Assembly: GCA_963693365.1 (NCBI GenBank)
Contig: CAVNZM010000006.1
Location: 9,982,001-10,046,000 of the forward strand
Source: Amoebidium appalachense
Taxonomy: Eukaryota; Ichthyosporea
DNA length: 64,000 nucleotides
Direction of reading: 5' to 3'
Below, one piece after another: positions 1 through 29,753 of the stretch (position 1 is the first letter of the stretch; every line of letters starts with the position of its first letter). The position numbers were made by a program, and so were the translations under genes. The notes beneath the pieces were generated by a model. That model did no database searches, had not been told where the DNA came from, and saw only the letters and a program-made list of their open reading frames with translations.

Positions 1-54
1 AGGGGGAAGGGGGGGGGGGGGGGGGGAGGGTATGAATCTGTTCGTCTCTAAGAG

Positions 55-85
<31 letters not shown>

Positions 86-335
86 TGTGTGTGTGTGCGC
101 GCGCGCGTGTGTGTGTGTGTGTGTGACTAGCCCCAGTCCGTTCGTGTGTGTCTGGGAGGGGAAGGGGGGAAGGGGGGGGAAGGGTCCTTAGTGCACTATC
201 AAGCCGCGAATCCGAGGGTGTCAGCCAGCGGCCTCTTCAACGACAAAACAAACAACTCTAAAACTCACAGTCCCCTGCTAGCGAGAAATGTCCCAAATCG
301 TAAGAACAACCCCTCCCTCCCCCCTCCCCTTCCCC

Positions 336-372
<37 letters not shown>

Positions 373-410
373 AAAACAAAAAAAAAAAAACAAACAAACA
401 CATAGAGCCG

Positions 411-441
<31 letters not shown>

Positions 442-743
442 CTAGTTATCTCACTTCGCCCCCTCTCTCCTCTTCTTTTACTCTAAGCTTCCGTCACGAT
501 ATAAGATGAAAATCAAAATCCTAAATACAGAAAATGGTAAAATGTCAAATTCCAGAAAATTGTCAATTTTGGAAAATGTCGAAAATACGAAAAAGCGTCA
601 ATTTTTTAATTTTTTAAGTCCCAATCTGTAATTTATGAACTTTATAAGAATCTTAAATTACAAATCCTGATCGGCTAAAATTACAAAATTGACGATTTTT
701 TGAAATTTGACGATTTTCCGGATTTTTGACAATTTGGAACCCC

Positions 744-774
<31 letters not shown>

Positions 775-847
775 AAAAAAAAAAAAAAGAAAGAAAAAAA
801 GAAAGGGACGACTGTTTTGGTCCACAGGAAAGCACCGAGATACTTAC

Positions 848-17987
<17,140 letters not shown>

Positions 17988-18780
17988 GGTGGTTGGTCCA
18001 AGTTAGCAAAACACAGCCCGTGGTGAAAGTGTGTACGGCCCTGAATAAGGACAGTCATACATCACACAAGCACTTCCAGCCTTTACCCCTCCTCCAAAAC
18101 CTTCATATACACTCTCTCCACAAGTTCCAGCAAGTAGCCGGGTCATGTAAAGACCAACCTCAACAAAACGCCTTGTCTAAACCCGAACTTCCCCCACGTT
18201 CCCCATCTCACCAAGTCAAGTGTGATGATGGTGCCCCTTTTGCCTCCGTATATACTCGGCTCACTCTATGTGAGCCATGAGGTGTGCCAATCAAAATGCA
18301 AGAAAGTATTGATGCCATTTTGATTGGCTCTGACGAAGAGATTGATCTTTGACTCGGAATTGCTCGGGTCGGTTCGGGTCGGATATTCGGACTGGACCAT
18401 ATATATGCGGAGTGGGTGGGGGTGGGCGGGTGCAGAGACCAAAAGGTAAAGCGAGAGAGAGAGAGAAAGTGAGCTAGAGACACCAAACGAAGGTGTGAAG
18501 GGAGAGAAAGAGGATCAGGGGCTAAGTAGAGTGGGGCATAGAGCATTTTAAGGGGTATACTGTTGCTACTGTACACTGGCGTTCATAATTTGCTTCTTGA
18601 AGGCATTTTCTGTATAAACACGAAGGAATTTCTACCAGCACTTTCTTCTCTGGTATTTCCTCTCGGTGCTTTTGAACATAGCGTCTACTCGAGGCACATT
18701 CCATTAGCTCACACCTGCGCACGCACGCAGGACACCCACTGGGACGGCCAGGGCCTGCACCGTAACAACACACAGACACC
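17988..18780. promoter_or_regulatory. Divergent promoter region between LPIN and NDUFA8
   Basis: About 790 bp separate the two start codons, which face away from each other, so both promoters and 5' leaders must lie here unless there are distant non-coding exons. Visible elements: an imperfect direct repeat of TCGGGTCGG near 18363-18383, a TATA-like stretch near 18398-18408, TATAAAC near 18612, and a GA-rich tract at 18452-18480. No homopolymer tract over 10 nt is present, unlike the introns on both sides. Which elements are functional is not shown. Confidence 0.45.
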
Positions 18781-19572
18781 ATGGCAGACCAGCTGGCCAC
18801 CCAGGAGGTCGACGCCACGTCCGGTACGTGGCTGTGTTTCACTTTTTGTCCGTATACATGTCGTTGTGAGTGTGCTCAGTGCAAGCACACGAGCGTGCCC
18901 GCACACGCGCACATACACGTACACATGGGCTTGCACGCACACATGTGCAGGCTTGTACACGTACAAGTATAGAACCACAAGCAAGCTTATACACAAGGAT
19001 CACGCGCAACCACACACACACACCCAGGACCATAAGTGCATGCACACACGTACGCATCTTGCACACACCAAACCAAATTGTACATAATGATATACACCAC
19101 AACACACAAAAAACACGTCACTCACCACACACCCAACCACAAGGAGCACGCATAAGCACCGGTATAGAAGCAGCAAAGTGTTTGCACGTGCGCTCCGACC
19201 CATTCACGCAGTGGAATGGTAACCAAACTCTTGCACATGCACTTACACCTATTGAAACAGGTACATGCTTGCATATATGCAGACACAAGAGATGTGTGCA
19301 GGAGCTTACGGACGTGCACCGTTACATTTCACACCAGACCACATGAAAAACACCTGCAGACACGTGCTATTTCACGCACACGCACACGCACAAACCGTAG
19401 ACGCACAGTTGAGTTCTGGCACATCCGCACATGTTATCCTTGTGAATCCGAAAGGCCCTTACTAACCATCCTTGAAGCTTTCCTTGTGCATGCCTGCACA
19501 CATAAGGGGGAGGGTGTTTGCTTGTGCGCGTGCACGGGTGTGCATGCTTTATGGCGTGTGTGTGTGTGTGTG

Positions 19573-19606
<34 letters not shown>

Positions 19607-20550
19607 GTGTGCTCGAGCTTCCGTTGTGTCGAGCACACATCTATGTTTATTGAAAAAACGAGTGTGGATGTGGGTTAGGTAACAATGGGTGACAAACATG
19701 CACACATCCAGCCACATTCGCGCACAAACAAGAAGAGACCTGCCCACGGCGCACACACACAACGCTATATCACACCCATGCACACATTCATGCACATACA
19801 CACACGTCCGTAGGTGGGTGTACCCATGTACACACAAATAGACAGGAAATAGAGCGAATAGAGCGAATAAACTGCACGAGCACACATACATGTACACACT
19901 GAAGAGGCATATGCTTCCAAGTGATATTTTCTATGCGACAGAATAAGCCGTTTACTTCTTTTGGCATTGTGGTTGCAAAGTTGACGTTCATACAATCTAG
20001 GAGGGGAGGAGGGGGGAAGCCCAAGGTCTTTGCATGTTGATTTTTTTTCCACCCCACTTGGTTGCTGGACCATGTGACTTGTATTTATGAGCGTCCTGTG
20101 TCAGTGTGTGTAGCGGGTGGATGTCTGCCTGGATGTGTGGCTTGGATTCCTGGTCCTTCATTTTGTATCTCGTTTGATGCATGTGTGGATGTGTATGTGC
20201 ACAATTGCTGTCCGGGTGCTCTATCAGTGTGTGTGCGCATACAGTGTCTGTTTGTTTCTCTTTTTCTCTCGTTGGCCCCCCTCGGAGAATTGACTCTACT
20301 TGGCACACTCTTGTGTGGTCGTATTGCATATGTGCACTGTGTTTGTCCGTCCTACCGTGAAATACACATACCCGGATACATCGTTCTTTGTAACAAACAC
20401 TTACCCCCCCCCCCCCCCCCCCCTTCCCCCCCTTCCCCTGCATTGTGTTGCCTGTCATGATGTGTACTGAGTAGTCCATGACACATTCTACCCCCTCCCT
20501 CCCCTCTCCCTCCCCCCTCCCCCCCCCCCAAACATACACACATGTGCGCG

Positions 20551-20605
<55 letters not shown>

Positions 20606-21336
20606 TTACTTCCTCACACAAACATACATATCACGCCCCAAGTTGCATGCTTTTTGTGTGCTCACTTATGCATACTGTTCTATGTCCTGTACCGTGTTTT
20701 TGCTCGAGGTATTGCAGTGTGCTCACTGTGTGTCGCCCTTTCCTCCATCCTGTCCCTCCCTTCTCTCTCTCTTCCTCTCTCTCTCCCCCCTCCCCCCCCC
20801 CCCCCCCCCCCCCTCAAATGCCCATGGCGTCACACTCATGCCCATCTCCCCTTCCTTTCCCCTTCGTATCTGTTCAAGCCTCCCTCGTCCGTTCTAGCCC
20901 CTTCTTCTTTCTCTTGCGTATGCGTTCTCTCTGTTGCTTTTCTGACATAGGTGGTCGTTCCTTCCCTATTTGTATTTGCCATGTTTGCCCCTTACACTCG
21001 CCCCCACATATCCTTGTTTCTACTCAATCATGAGATGTATGATGTCCTGCATGCATCTTGCCTCTAGTTTTGTTTTCGACCACCTTTCCTCTCCATGTTC
21101 TCTCTTGGTACTAAAATACACACACATAAGGGCATGCACACACAGGTCCACTACTCATTCATTTTCCCAATGTCTCTCTCACAAATGATATAACTTTCAC
21201 ACTGATCCCGTACACTTCCAAACATTCACTCCCTTCCCCTCAGCCCCCCTCCCCGGGCTCTGCTTGTTATTCATACTCTGTGTGGTGTGCACTCTGCATC
21301 GTGTTGCCCGTTGTTTATGTGTACTTCGTACTTTTC

Positions 21337-21384
<48 letters not shown>

Positions 21385-21702
21385 AGCATGGGCTTTGCTT
21401 TTGATGCATACTCCTGGTGTATGCTTTGCGAGATCTGCATTGTGTTTTCCGTCGTGAATGAATGGTGATGGTGGTGGTGTTTGCTGTCCCTTGTATCAGG
21501 GCACTGATTGGTGGGCACTAGCCGTCCTGCTTGCCGGGGCCCGGCACTACGGGCAGTACTGCAAGGAGCAGAACGACACATTCATGGCCTGCCGCTTCGC
21601 CGGCAAGGACCCCGAAAAGTGCGTGGAGGAGGGCAAGAAGGTCACTGCATGCGCCCTGCAATTGTGAGTGTTCACTTTTCCCCCTTCTCCTCCCCCCCCC
21701 CC

Positions 21703-21772
<70 letters not shown>

Positions 21773-22226
21773 ACACCCCCACCCCTCCCTGCCCTCTATA
21801 CACACCCACAACCCCACACAAAAACACACACACATGCGCGCGCACACACACACACACAAGCAAGCACACACACGCGCGCGCGCGCGCACGGACAGACAGA
21901 CACACAATAGCCTCTACTTGGGTGGTTCCCTGGAAAGTACAAGAGGCCTTGTGCCATCGACGCGCTGACATGTGCACACGTGTGCCGGTGTTTGGTGTGC
22001 TGACCGTATGGGGGGTACAGTTTCAAGCTGCTGCGGCAGAACTGCAACACGGAGTTCACCAAGCACTGGGAGTGCCTCGAATACAACAACCAGGAGAGCT
22101 CCCGCTGCCGTGACACCCAGCTGCCGTTCGATGTGTGCATGTGGACTAAGCTGGTACGCACCAACAACCACCATACACACACCAGCAGCAGCAGCCACAG
22201 ACACACACAGGCGCGCGTGCACACTC

Positions 22227-22320
<94 letters not shown>

Positions 22321-22416
22321 GCACACACACACGCATGCACACACAACACCACCACCACCACCAACCAACCCACACACGTGCACACATGCACGATTACGCT
22401 TGCTCGCATGCATGAC

Positions 22417-22497
<81 letters not shown>

Positions 22498-22978
22498 ACT
22501 CATACGTACTCATACGTACTCGCACGTGCTCACACGTACTCACATGCCCACTTCCCACTCCCCACACACTCACGAAAGCTTGCACGCACCCACACGCATA
22601 CTATACGCACGCGCGGCGGCGCGCACGCACATATACGCACGCGCGGCGGCGCGCACGCACACACGCACCCACACACACACACACACATACAGACACACAC
22701 ACTGAGGGAGCCAGAACGAAAGAGAGTGGGGAGGGGGGGGGGGAGGGAGGGACGAAAGAGGAAACGGAGAGGGAGAGGGGGAGATGCAATTATGATACAC
22801 ACACGTTTCCTGACATCAACGCTATCCTACTCCATATCCTTCTCCACCAACAAAGCTGACACGGCATCTGTCGTTCTTGCCTGCTCTGGTCATACTTGCA
22901 TGCGCCTTCCTGTGTCGAAGCATGAGCATTCACATGTCCGCACTCCCCCCCCCCCCCCCCCCCCCCCCCCCTCCCCCT

Positions 22979-23047
<69 letters not shown>

Positions 23048-23319
23048 GCTGCAACACATGGATGCTGTTGCTGCCACTTGTTCAGTAGATGCATGCACAG
23101 TGCACAGAATACATACTGGATTGGGCACATGGTCTCCTCTTTGCCTGTGTCTGTGTAGACTAGCTTGGTATGCTATGCCCAGATATCCACGCGAGTGCGG
23201 GCCCCGGGTGGGTGGGTTTTGCTTGTAGCACAGATTAGGGTAAACGGTGGCAGCATTTTGATGCGATCTCCCCACAGAAACTGGACGGTGATTACAGACG
23301 AATTCTCGGAAGCGAATAG
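18781..23319 (+). CDS. NDUFA8: NADH:ubiquinone oxidoreductase subunit NDUFA8-like (twin CHCH protein)
   Basis: Accessory subunit of mitochondrial complex I facing the intermembrane space; family members are imported and oxidised by the Mia40 disulfide relay. CDS join 18781-18823, 21522-21663, 22021-22153, 23278-23319 gives 119 residues and stop TAG. All junctions are GT-AG and in phase. The four Cx9C motifs that define the family are all present: [33 protein letters not shown] and [11 protein letters not shown]. The N-terminal EVDATSAVL matches the family EVD..SAVL segment. It is shorter than the animal protein (about 170 residues), mainly at the C-terminus, where the last exon encodes [13 protein letters not shown]. 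The first intron is about 2.7 kb. The acceptor for exon 2 is TAG at 21519-21521; using the CAG 20 nt upstream would introduce a stop. Confidence 0.93.
21720..21771. repeat. C-tract followed by (CA)n in NDUFA8 intron 2
   Basis: A C-rich run (21692-21719) begins about 30 nt after the donor at 21664 and passes into (CA)n. Sense-strand orientation. Confidence 0.95.
22229..22494. repeat. (CA)n arrays in NDUFA8 intron 3
   Basis: (CA)n at 22238-22318 and 22421-22494 with CACCAC repeats between; then ACGTACTCAT repeats at 22495-22540. Confidence 0.95.
22602..22660. repeat. 30-bp GC-palindromic tandem duplication
   Basis: Two copies (22602 and 22632) of TATACGCACGCGCGGCGGCG plus CGCACGCAC. The centre GCGCGGCGGCGCGC is strongly self-complementary. 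Confidence 0.9.
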
Positions 23320-24054
23320 AGCCCAGATAGCAAGGACAAGCAGGACGTAATAAAAGCGATGGAGGCTTGAGGCCTCTGGCGTACATTTAAATTTGCACAC
23401 ATCCGTATGCGCGCAATGCGCTATGCATCATGCCACGTGTACGAACATGCAGTGGTTATCCACTCTATAATCCACATGCATGCGCAATTATAGGCAGCTC
23501 TGCTGTAGCGGATTGACAGCTGGACGAGTGTGCATACACGTGCACATGCTGGTGTGGTGTGCGCAAGTACGCTGTGGTTGACTGGAGATCTCACCCAAGG
23601 AATTAGGGAGCGTGAATGTGGGGCCAGGTTTTCATGCTTTGCAGAGCCGTGATTGTTTGTATATATGCAGACTTACTTCGGCCTCACTCGTGCATGGGAG
23701 CGAGCACGTGTTTGTATGTACTATGGTGCTTGGGCCGGGCCCCATGCACGTAAATTTATGCATGCATGTACAGGCCATGTAATGCATTTGATCGACTACA
23801 TGATGGCCACCTGCACTTAGTCTAACAAATAGCAGCTCAGCGGCACTTTGAAGGGTTTTGAAAAAATTGCAAATTTGACACCGCTACCAGCACAGTGGCA
23901 CACTTGCATGTTAACATGCATGTACGTTTCCTTGGCGCCGTTCGTGCCATTGGCCAAACGGGGTGGCTTATAATGGTCGTCCGGTGCACACTAGTATTCA
24001 CTGGGGCGCGCACACGCACACACAACAGACACCGAGAGGTTAAGAGACGGACAG

Positions 24055-24090
<36 letters not shown>

Positions 24091-24838
24091 GAATGCGTCA
24101 AAAAGTACGAAGTACAAGAACAAACGGATAACACGATGCAGAATGCAAGCCATACATATGCATAATAAGCAGAGCCCATCCTCAGGGGGGGCCCAAGTTA
24201 TCCACAGTACCCGAGTTTCGACCTATTCAGCTCGTTAACGAAACCCAACTCAGATACTATTTCACTTGAACATGGGTAGGTCACCCGTCTTGGGGGATGT
24301 ATGTGTTAGAGGGTTGGAAATATGGAGGAGACAACAAAGAGCAACAACAAAGCGTCACAAAGTGGGAACCCCAAAATCAAACACATGTTATGCATGGAAG
24401 GTTGCATGGATGGGTTGTCGTACAAAGTTTAAGGCTTGCGTCCATTATCCGTAAACTTGCACCCAAGGAACAAAAATAAAATAAAATAAAAAATGCATAT
24501 CTAAACAAAAGAGAATACACGAGGAAATGAAGCAGACCACATGGGCACACACCCGAAACACCCTGCATGGCAAAGTAGCAACCGGCACCCCGTGTGCCAG
24601 CACCATGAGCACGTGCACACAAAACATCAAAAGCACAACAAGCACATGTAAAGCCCACCAGCATGCCCTGCTGCCTCCGGCTTTCCACGCTCGAGCGAAT
24701 GTGTGGGGAAATAGGCACGGGTGGTAAAAAGACTGGCCGACACACTATGCCGGCTTTAATCATTCGCATGATGGGGGCGCACACGTGGGGTGGGAGGCCA
24801 CACCACAGCTGCAGCCTATGTACAGCGGGCGTGTTTAT
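23320..24838. other. Intergenic region between NDUFA8 and RPL11
   Basis: Convergent 3' ends of NDUFA8 (plus) and RPL11 (minus). It holds the likely 3' UTRs, a G-tract at 24059-24088 and one copy of the poly(C)-ended interspersed repeat (24089-24292). I see no open frame of convincing composition; the short frames near 24266-24784 lack recognisable motifs. Confidence 0.5.
24089..24292 (-). repeat. Interspersed repeat with poly(C) tail, copy A
   Basis: About 204 bp nearly identical to 43824-44036 and to the reverse complement of 55112-55304. Shared landmarks include the perfect palindrome TCGTTAACGA, a GGGGGGGCCC core, TTATGCAT-like sequence, and TACGAAGTAC near the G-tract. Read on the minus strand, the element ends in poly(C). 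It carries no coding capacity. The length and tail suggest a SINE-like or other non-autonomous element; the mechanism is inference. Confidence 0.85.
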
Positions 24839-27800
24839 TTACTTGCCCAGGATGATACCGTCGTACTTGCTCTGGAACCACTTGATGGTCTCGTCGCGCG
24901 TAACCCGGTGGGGCCGGCCAATGCGTGCCTGCTTGCGCTTGCGCTTGGCAATGGAGAAGCCGGGGCGGGACATGACCACGTAGAAGTCCATGCCGTAGAT
25001 ACCGATCGAGGGGTCGTACTTGATCCCGAGATCGATGTGCTCCTGAATGCCAAACCCGAAGTTGCCGGTCTCGGAGAAGTTGCGCCTCTTCAGCTCGTAC
25101 TCCTTGACCTGCACGTGCCACGGCCCCCGTGTGTCAGCACAAACCATGTGTAAACAGCAAGGCATAGAAAACAAAAACTTGAAAGGTGGCAGGATATACC
25201 ACTTTGAGGCACCTTTATGGAGCGTGTGATAATCCGGAATGAAATGCTGCCATGATCGATGATTGTTTCGACTCCAAACGTCGTACTCACTCGACCGAAT
25301 GGAAGGTGTGGAGAAACGGGACATCGGCAATTTCTTATCCCTATATTTCCCGTCATCAGTATTCCCATATCTACTCAATCACTTCAATAATCTCGAACAC
25401 GGTCCCTGATTCGAACAAGAATTTGTCTTTGTACCTACACGCAGTTACTGCAATACCGGTCATATTTGACCGATTTTCCTTTTCAATGTTGCATGTTCCT
25501 CCGCGCAAACACAAGACCCTGGCCGTCTGTTCCACCGACCGTGTAGACCCGTAAAAGGCATGCCAGCTTCCACAAAGTTCATGACACGATTCTCCAAACA
25601 CATCCCCTGTTCGACACAGTGTGACCGTGGATTGCTGATTGGTCATCTATCTGTTCTCTTCTACCGTAACCATAGATATTGGGTAGAGAGCTGCCCTTCA
25701 CACACCATCACGAGCACACACGTAGACCTCCACTCAACGCTCTCCACCCTCCCCCACCAATCACCACCACATGCGTGTGCACATCACCACTAGTACCACC
25801 AAACCACCCCCCACACACACACCCGTACACACAAGCATCATTCCAACCCAGCCCAAAGAGATGCCTTAGACATGCATGCTATCACCCAACCCAAGTGCAT
25901 TAAAACCAACATACATGCACGCATCAAGTCTAGCGCACACACATGCAGGAACACGCACGGGCCCCTGAGCACTCCGCCCATGCGGCCACAGAACACAACG
26001 GTTACATGCACATGCATTGTCAAACGTACAGGCATCCACCAACGACATCTCTCTTGGTAAGGCATACAAGAGCACAGGCTGTACCTATGTGCATGCATGG
26101 AGGGCCTCTATTCCTACGCACCTAAACACCGTCATGCTGTGCAGTGACAAGCGTGAATGCGTGGCAACAGTAATCACGGATACAGAGAAGCATGAACTAG
26201 CACTTGCGGTTACAGCATCACTTACACGAAAAGCCTGGGTTCATGCACAGGCAGCACATATGTCCGGGTCTATCAGCCGAAAGATGGTGATAAAATGTAT
26301 AATCACGGATGATCATACAAAATGGTTGTGCATCATCTAGACCCGGGTATGCTTCTGCTTGCAGCAATACCCCCCCCCCCCCCCCCCCCGGACACACCAT
26401 ACACATACAACATGCCGCCACAGATAGCACACCCCACGCACCTTCAGGCCACGCTCCAGAAGCTCCTCGGCCTTGGGGCCGCGGACGGTGCAGTGGACGG
26501 AGATCTTTTCATTACGGCGGATGCTGAAAGAGCGGATGGTGTAACGGGCTGTGGTACAGTACACCGTCAGTGCTCGGCTCCAAGAGTATCAAACCCCACA
26601 TAGATATACCGTGGTACCTCAGTCGAAAGATGGTGATAAGGTTGATTCAGCACAGCAGTTGCTCAGCCTTGTGGTTGTGCATCAGGGGTACCAAGCGCCA
26701 GTAACATGGTTAAAGCATACGGTTCTAGCACTTACCCTTGGAGTAGACGGGGGTCTGGCCAGTCAGGGACTCGAGCACCTTAGCGGCACGGGTGAGCCTG
26801 TCACCGCTCTCGCCAACGCAAATGTTCAGGCAGAGCTTCTGGATCCGAAGCTCCTTCATAAGGTTGGACTTCTGTTCCTCCTGCAAACACCCAACCCGTT
26901 TAGAAGAGCACCTATTGCACTTTGGTGGGTGAAGTGAGTGGATTGGTTTGCTGAACGTAACGTTCGTGGGTGTGCTGGAAAAAGAGACCTTGCTTTGCAC
27001 GCATACTATTTGAAAACTGTCTAAACATCATTTACAACAATTATGCTGTAAAGCAGCGTTGAACCCAACTATGTAGATCTACTCGGGATTCGTTTCTGCC
27101 AGTATATGAAAGAGAGGGAGTCTGATTGGAGCATGGAAAGGTGGCAGCCGAAAACTTATGGCAATTATACTCTGCCAAGCTCGTTCCACCCAAAACGCGC
27201 AGCCGTCCGTTCTCCCAGTTATTTCGGTAACCGAAGTGTCGTGATTGAATTGCACGTAAAAGCTGCACTAGGTGAGTGGAGGGTGCGCTCAAAACGAAGA
27301 CGCTGTGGATCCGGCAAACTCCTGTCGATCTACCAAAGACTCGTGCTGCTGACCTGCCAAGCACGATGTAACGGATCCGAACGACCCACTCCTGCATAAA
27401 TACGTGCATGTGTGCTCGAGCACGTATGCTACAGTGCATTCGTCACCTGAGATTGCATGCCGCTGGAGTAACTTGGGTAACAATTATTCCCGTGTAACCG
27501 AAACACCGGGAATCCCTATAAGCTCAAGAGCCAAAATATAACCTCCGTCGCGTCAAAAATATCCCCCCTAAATCCCATCGATCTCGTGTTCCATCATCCA
27601 TCATGATCTACCAAACCCCATCAAGCTGCCCTCTGGTAGGTCGGTCGGTGTCCATGGCGCCGCTCGCAAACCTGCCAAACAGTCCCGTGTGTCTCTGAGA
27701 GCGTCAACACGGCACGAGGCGTACGGATGAATCGGATACATAGGGATGCTGCCTGATGCCTGTATTTATTTCCTGGTCTTTGTCTACGGCTGTGATCCTA

Positions 27801-27977
27801 TCCTAATATCTGTCATCAGGTGAAGTCGGTAGGGCGTCCGGCTGTATCGTCGTCGCATCCACCGAAAAAAATGCTGCATCGATGGTCACTCATCCAACAC
27901 TACATGATGCTACCATCACTATATTGAATTTCTAAAAATTCGTCTCCCTCCCAGCCAGAGAGGAGACTTACGGCCAT
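24839..27977 (-). CDS. RPL11: 60S ribosomal protein L11 (uL5)
   Basis: Component of the large cytosolic ribosomal subunit in the central protuberance, contacting 5S rRNA. CDS join, in minus order: 27972-27977, 26736-26880, 26442-26548, 24839-25108. This gives 175 residues and TAA. Recognisable family stretches: [46 protein letters not shown] and the C-terminus [13 protein letters not shown]. Length matches the family (about 175-180). The first coding exon is only ATGGCC followed by GTAAGT, so the codon for residue 3 comes after a roughly 1.1-kb intron. A pyrimidine-rich leader lies just upstream (about 27995-28015). The introns contain few homopolymer tracts compared with LPIN and RUVBL2. Confidence 0.97.
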
Positions 27978-28320
27978 GGTTGATTCCGGGGCCACACGGC
28001 TGGGAATGAAAGAGACGAGCCTCAAGGAAAGCAATCGTTTTTCAGTCACACAGAAACTGGGAGACTGGCTGCCCGCCAGCCGCCGGACTTGCGCAAATTT
28101 TGCAACAAACTGTGTATGCTTTATCCAAACTATTTAAGTACTTTGGTTGGCTAAAACAATTTATTTGATTTTTGAAACTTGAAAAATCAGGTAGATTGCG
28201 TAAGATCTTTGCTCAACAATGATTGGCTTATTTTATCACAGGAATCTGAGCTTCCGGCAGGCGGCCGGCACCCGCCCCAATTGCAAGACTCGAGGGAGGG
28301 CCCCCCAAAAGAAAAAAACA

Positions 28321-28522
28321 CTACATCCGATACACTATAGTGTACACATATCTCTACATGTGACATAAATCTGTCAATGTCGTTATATAATTCTGTACCT
28401 TTTAGTAGGAAGAACTGATGGCTACATCCGATACACTATAGTGTACACATATCTCTACATGTGACATAAATCTGTCAATGTCGTTATATAATTCTGTACC
28501 TTTTAGTAGGAAGAACTGATGG
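28321..28522. repeat. Perfect 101-bp tandem duplication
   Basis: Positions 28321-28421 and 28422-28522 are identical base for base. The unit contains the self-complementary ACACTATAGTGT. It is not low-complexity. Identity implies a recent duplication or ongoing homogenisation. It ends about 60 bp before a 23-nt C-tract. Confidence 0.97.
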
Positions 28523-28615
28523 CCTGATACTGTATCATGCACTGAGAATTCAGTGAATATCCTCCCCGCGCGATTGGATCCCCCCCCCCCCCCCCCCCCC
28601 CCTGGGCCCCAAGTA

Positions 28616-28667
<52 letters not shown>

Positions 28668-28929
28668 TCTTTCTCACTCCAGCCTGCCAGCGGAAGCCAG
28701 ATGCCTAAAAGCTTGAAAAAGCGTGCTTTCTTCAAGTAAAATGCGTATCCCACTGTCCAATATTATTCACTTCAATCTCCGACATTCGCCCCAAGCTCGG
28801 TGGGTAGCCTAGTTTGTAAGCTATGTGCGATTAGCGCTATTGGTGCAGGGCGAGCAGTGGGGAATGTCCCCTATGTTTTCCCGATGGCCAATCAAACCCA
28901 AGTTTAAATGTAGCTTACTGTACAACGGG

Positions 28930-28964
28930 TATAAAGCACAACCCTCCTGGGCCGTGGTATAAAG
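28930..28964 (+). promoter_or_regulatory. Two TATA boxes
   Basis: TATAAAG occurs at 28930-28936 and again at 28958-28964, upstream of the open frame at 29304 in the same orientation. Assignment as core promoter is by consensus only. Confidence 0.45.
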
Positions 28965-29303
28965 TCGGGAGTTTGCGTGCCGTTTCCTCAGTTAGCAGAG
29001 GTTCAAGTAATCAAGAACAAGCCTTAAGTTTCCAGCCGGGTATGCCATCCCCTTCTAATATTAATAACATATTTTGGATCTGAATCATTATTAATACCCT
29101 TCTTCTCCTGTCTGTAAATTTGCTTAATTATTATTTTCCCGGCTCAGCCTTCCAGTGTCTGCACCGTGCTAACATTTCTGAAACCGAGTCGACCTCTTCC
29201 AGCTTCCCATTGCAACTTGCTTCTTGCAACCTCTCACGATTCAAATTTATCTCGAACCTCGCTCGCCACAGTCCCTCTCACGCAAATCCAGCCACCAGCA
29301 AAC

Positions 29304-29753
29304 ATGAATCTGCACACCCTCGCCACCTTGGCTCTGGCTAGCACAGCCGCAGCAGTAGCGGCACCGTCTGCTTCTTCTACCCCAGCGATTGGCGCCCCAA
29401 AAATCTGTTTATACAACACAGCAACATGCCGCCCACGAAACCCCACTGGGGAAAACTGTTTCAGCGTGGTGCTCAGCAAGTGCACGCCCACGTCCACAAC
29501 ATCACTTCTGCCCGAGGGGTTGTCCTACATAGCAACGAAGAAGGGCGCCGTCTACACGGCCGAGCTGTTCCTTGGCGAGGCCTGTGGGATTCCCATTCCG
29601 GGGACTCAGAAAACAGCAAAGGCCAAGCAGTGCACACTACTGGGCCTCCCAGCAGGCATGAAGATTGGTAGCGGCGCCAACACCTTTGAGAGTGATGTGC
29701 ACTTCGAGGTGCTTCCTGCCCCTAAAAAGCCGGCAAGTAAGCCGTCGTCCTGA
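29304..29753 (+). CDS. Small secreted cysteine-containing protein, unknown function
   Basis: Single-exon frame of 149 residues ending TGA. The start is the ATG at 29304 because it begins a classical signal peptide: MNLHTLATLALASTAAAVAA, with likely cleavage after AVAA or slightly later. The mature part has six cysteines (CLYN, CRPR, NCFS, KCTP, ACGI, QCTL), which could form three disulfides, and a Lys/Pro/Ser tail (APKKPASKPSS). I recognise no family. Two TATA boxes lie upstream. It has no intron and no homopolymer tract, in contrast to its neighbours. It may be a cell-wall or extracellular protein; this is inference. Confidence 0.75.
   Translation: MNLHTLATLALASTAAAVAAPSASSTPAIGAPKICLYNTATCRPRNPTGENCFSVVLSKCTPTSTTSLLPEGLSYIATKKGAVYTAELFLGEACGIPIPGTQKTAKAKQCTLLGLPAGMKIGSGANTFESDVHFEVLPAPKKPASKPSS

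Larger units (their letters stand above)
27978..29303. promoter_or_regulatory. Divergent intergenic region upstream of RPL11 and the secreted protein
   Basis: It holds the RPL11 promoter/leader (left), an AT-rich stretch, a perfect 101-bp tandem duplication (28321-28522), two C-tracts (28580-28602 and 28618-28660), and two TATAAAG boxes at 28930-28936 and 28958-28964 oriented toward the gene at 29304. With a TATA box at 28958, transcription would begin near 28990, giving a leader of about 310 nt. No coding sequence is seen. Confidence 0.5.
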
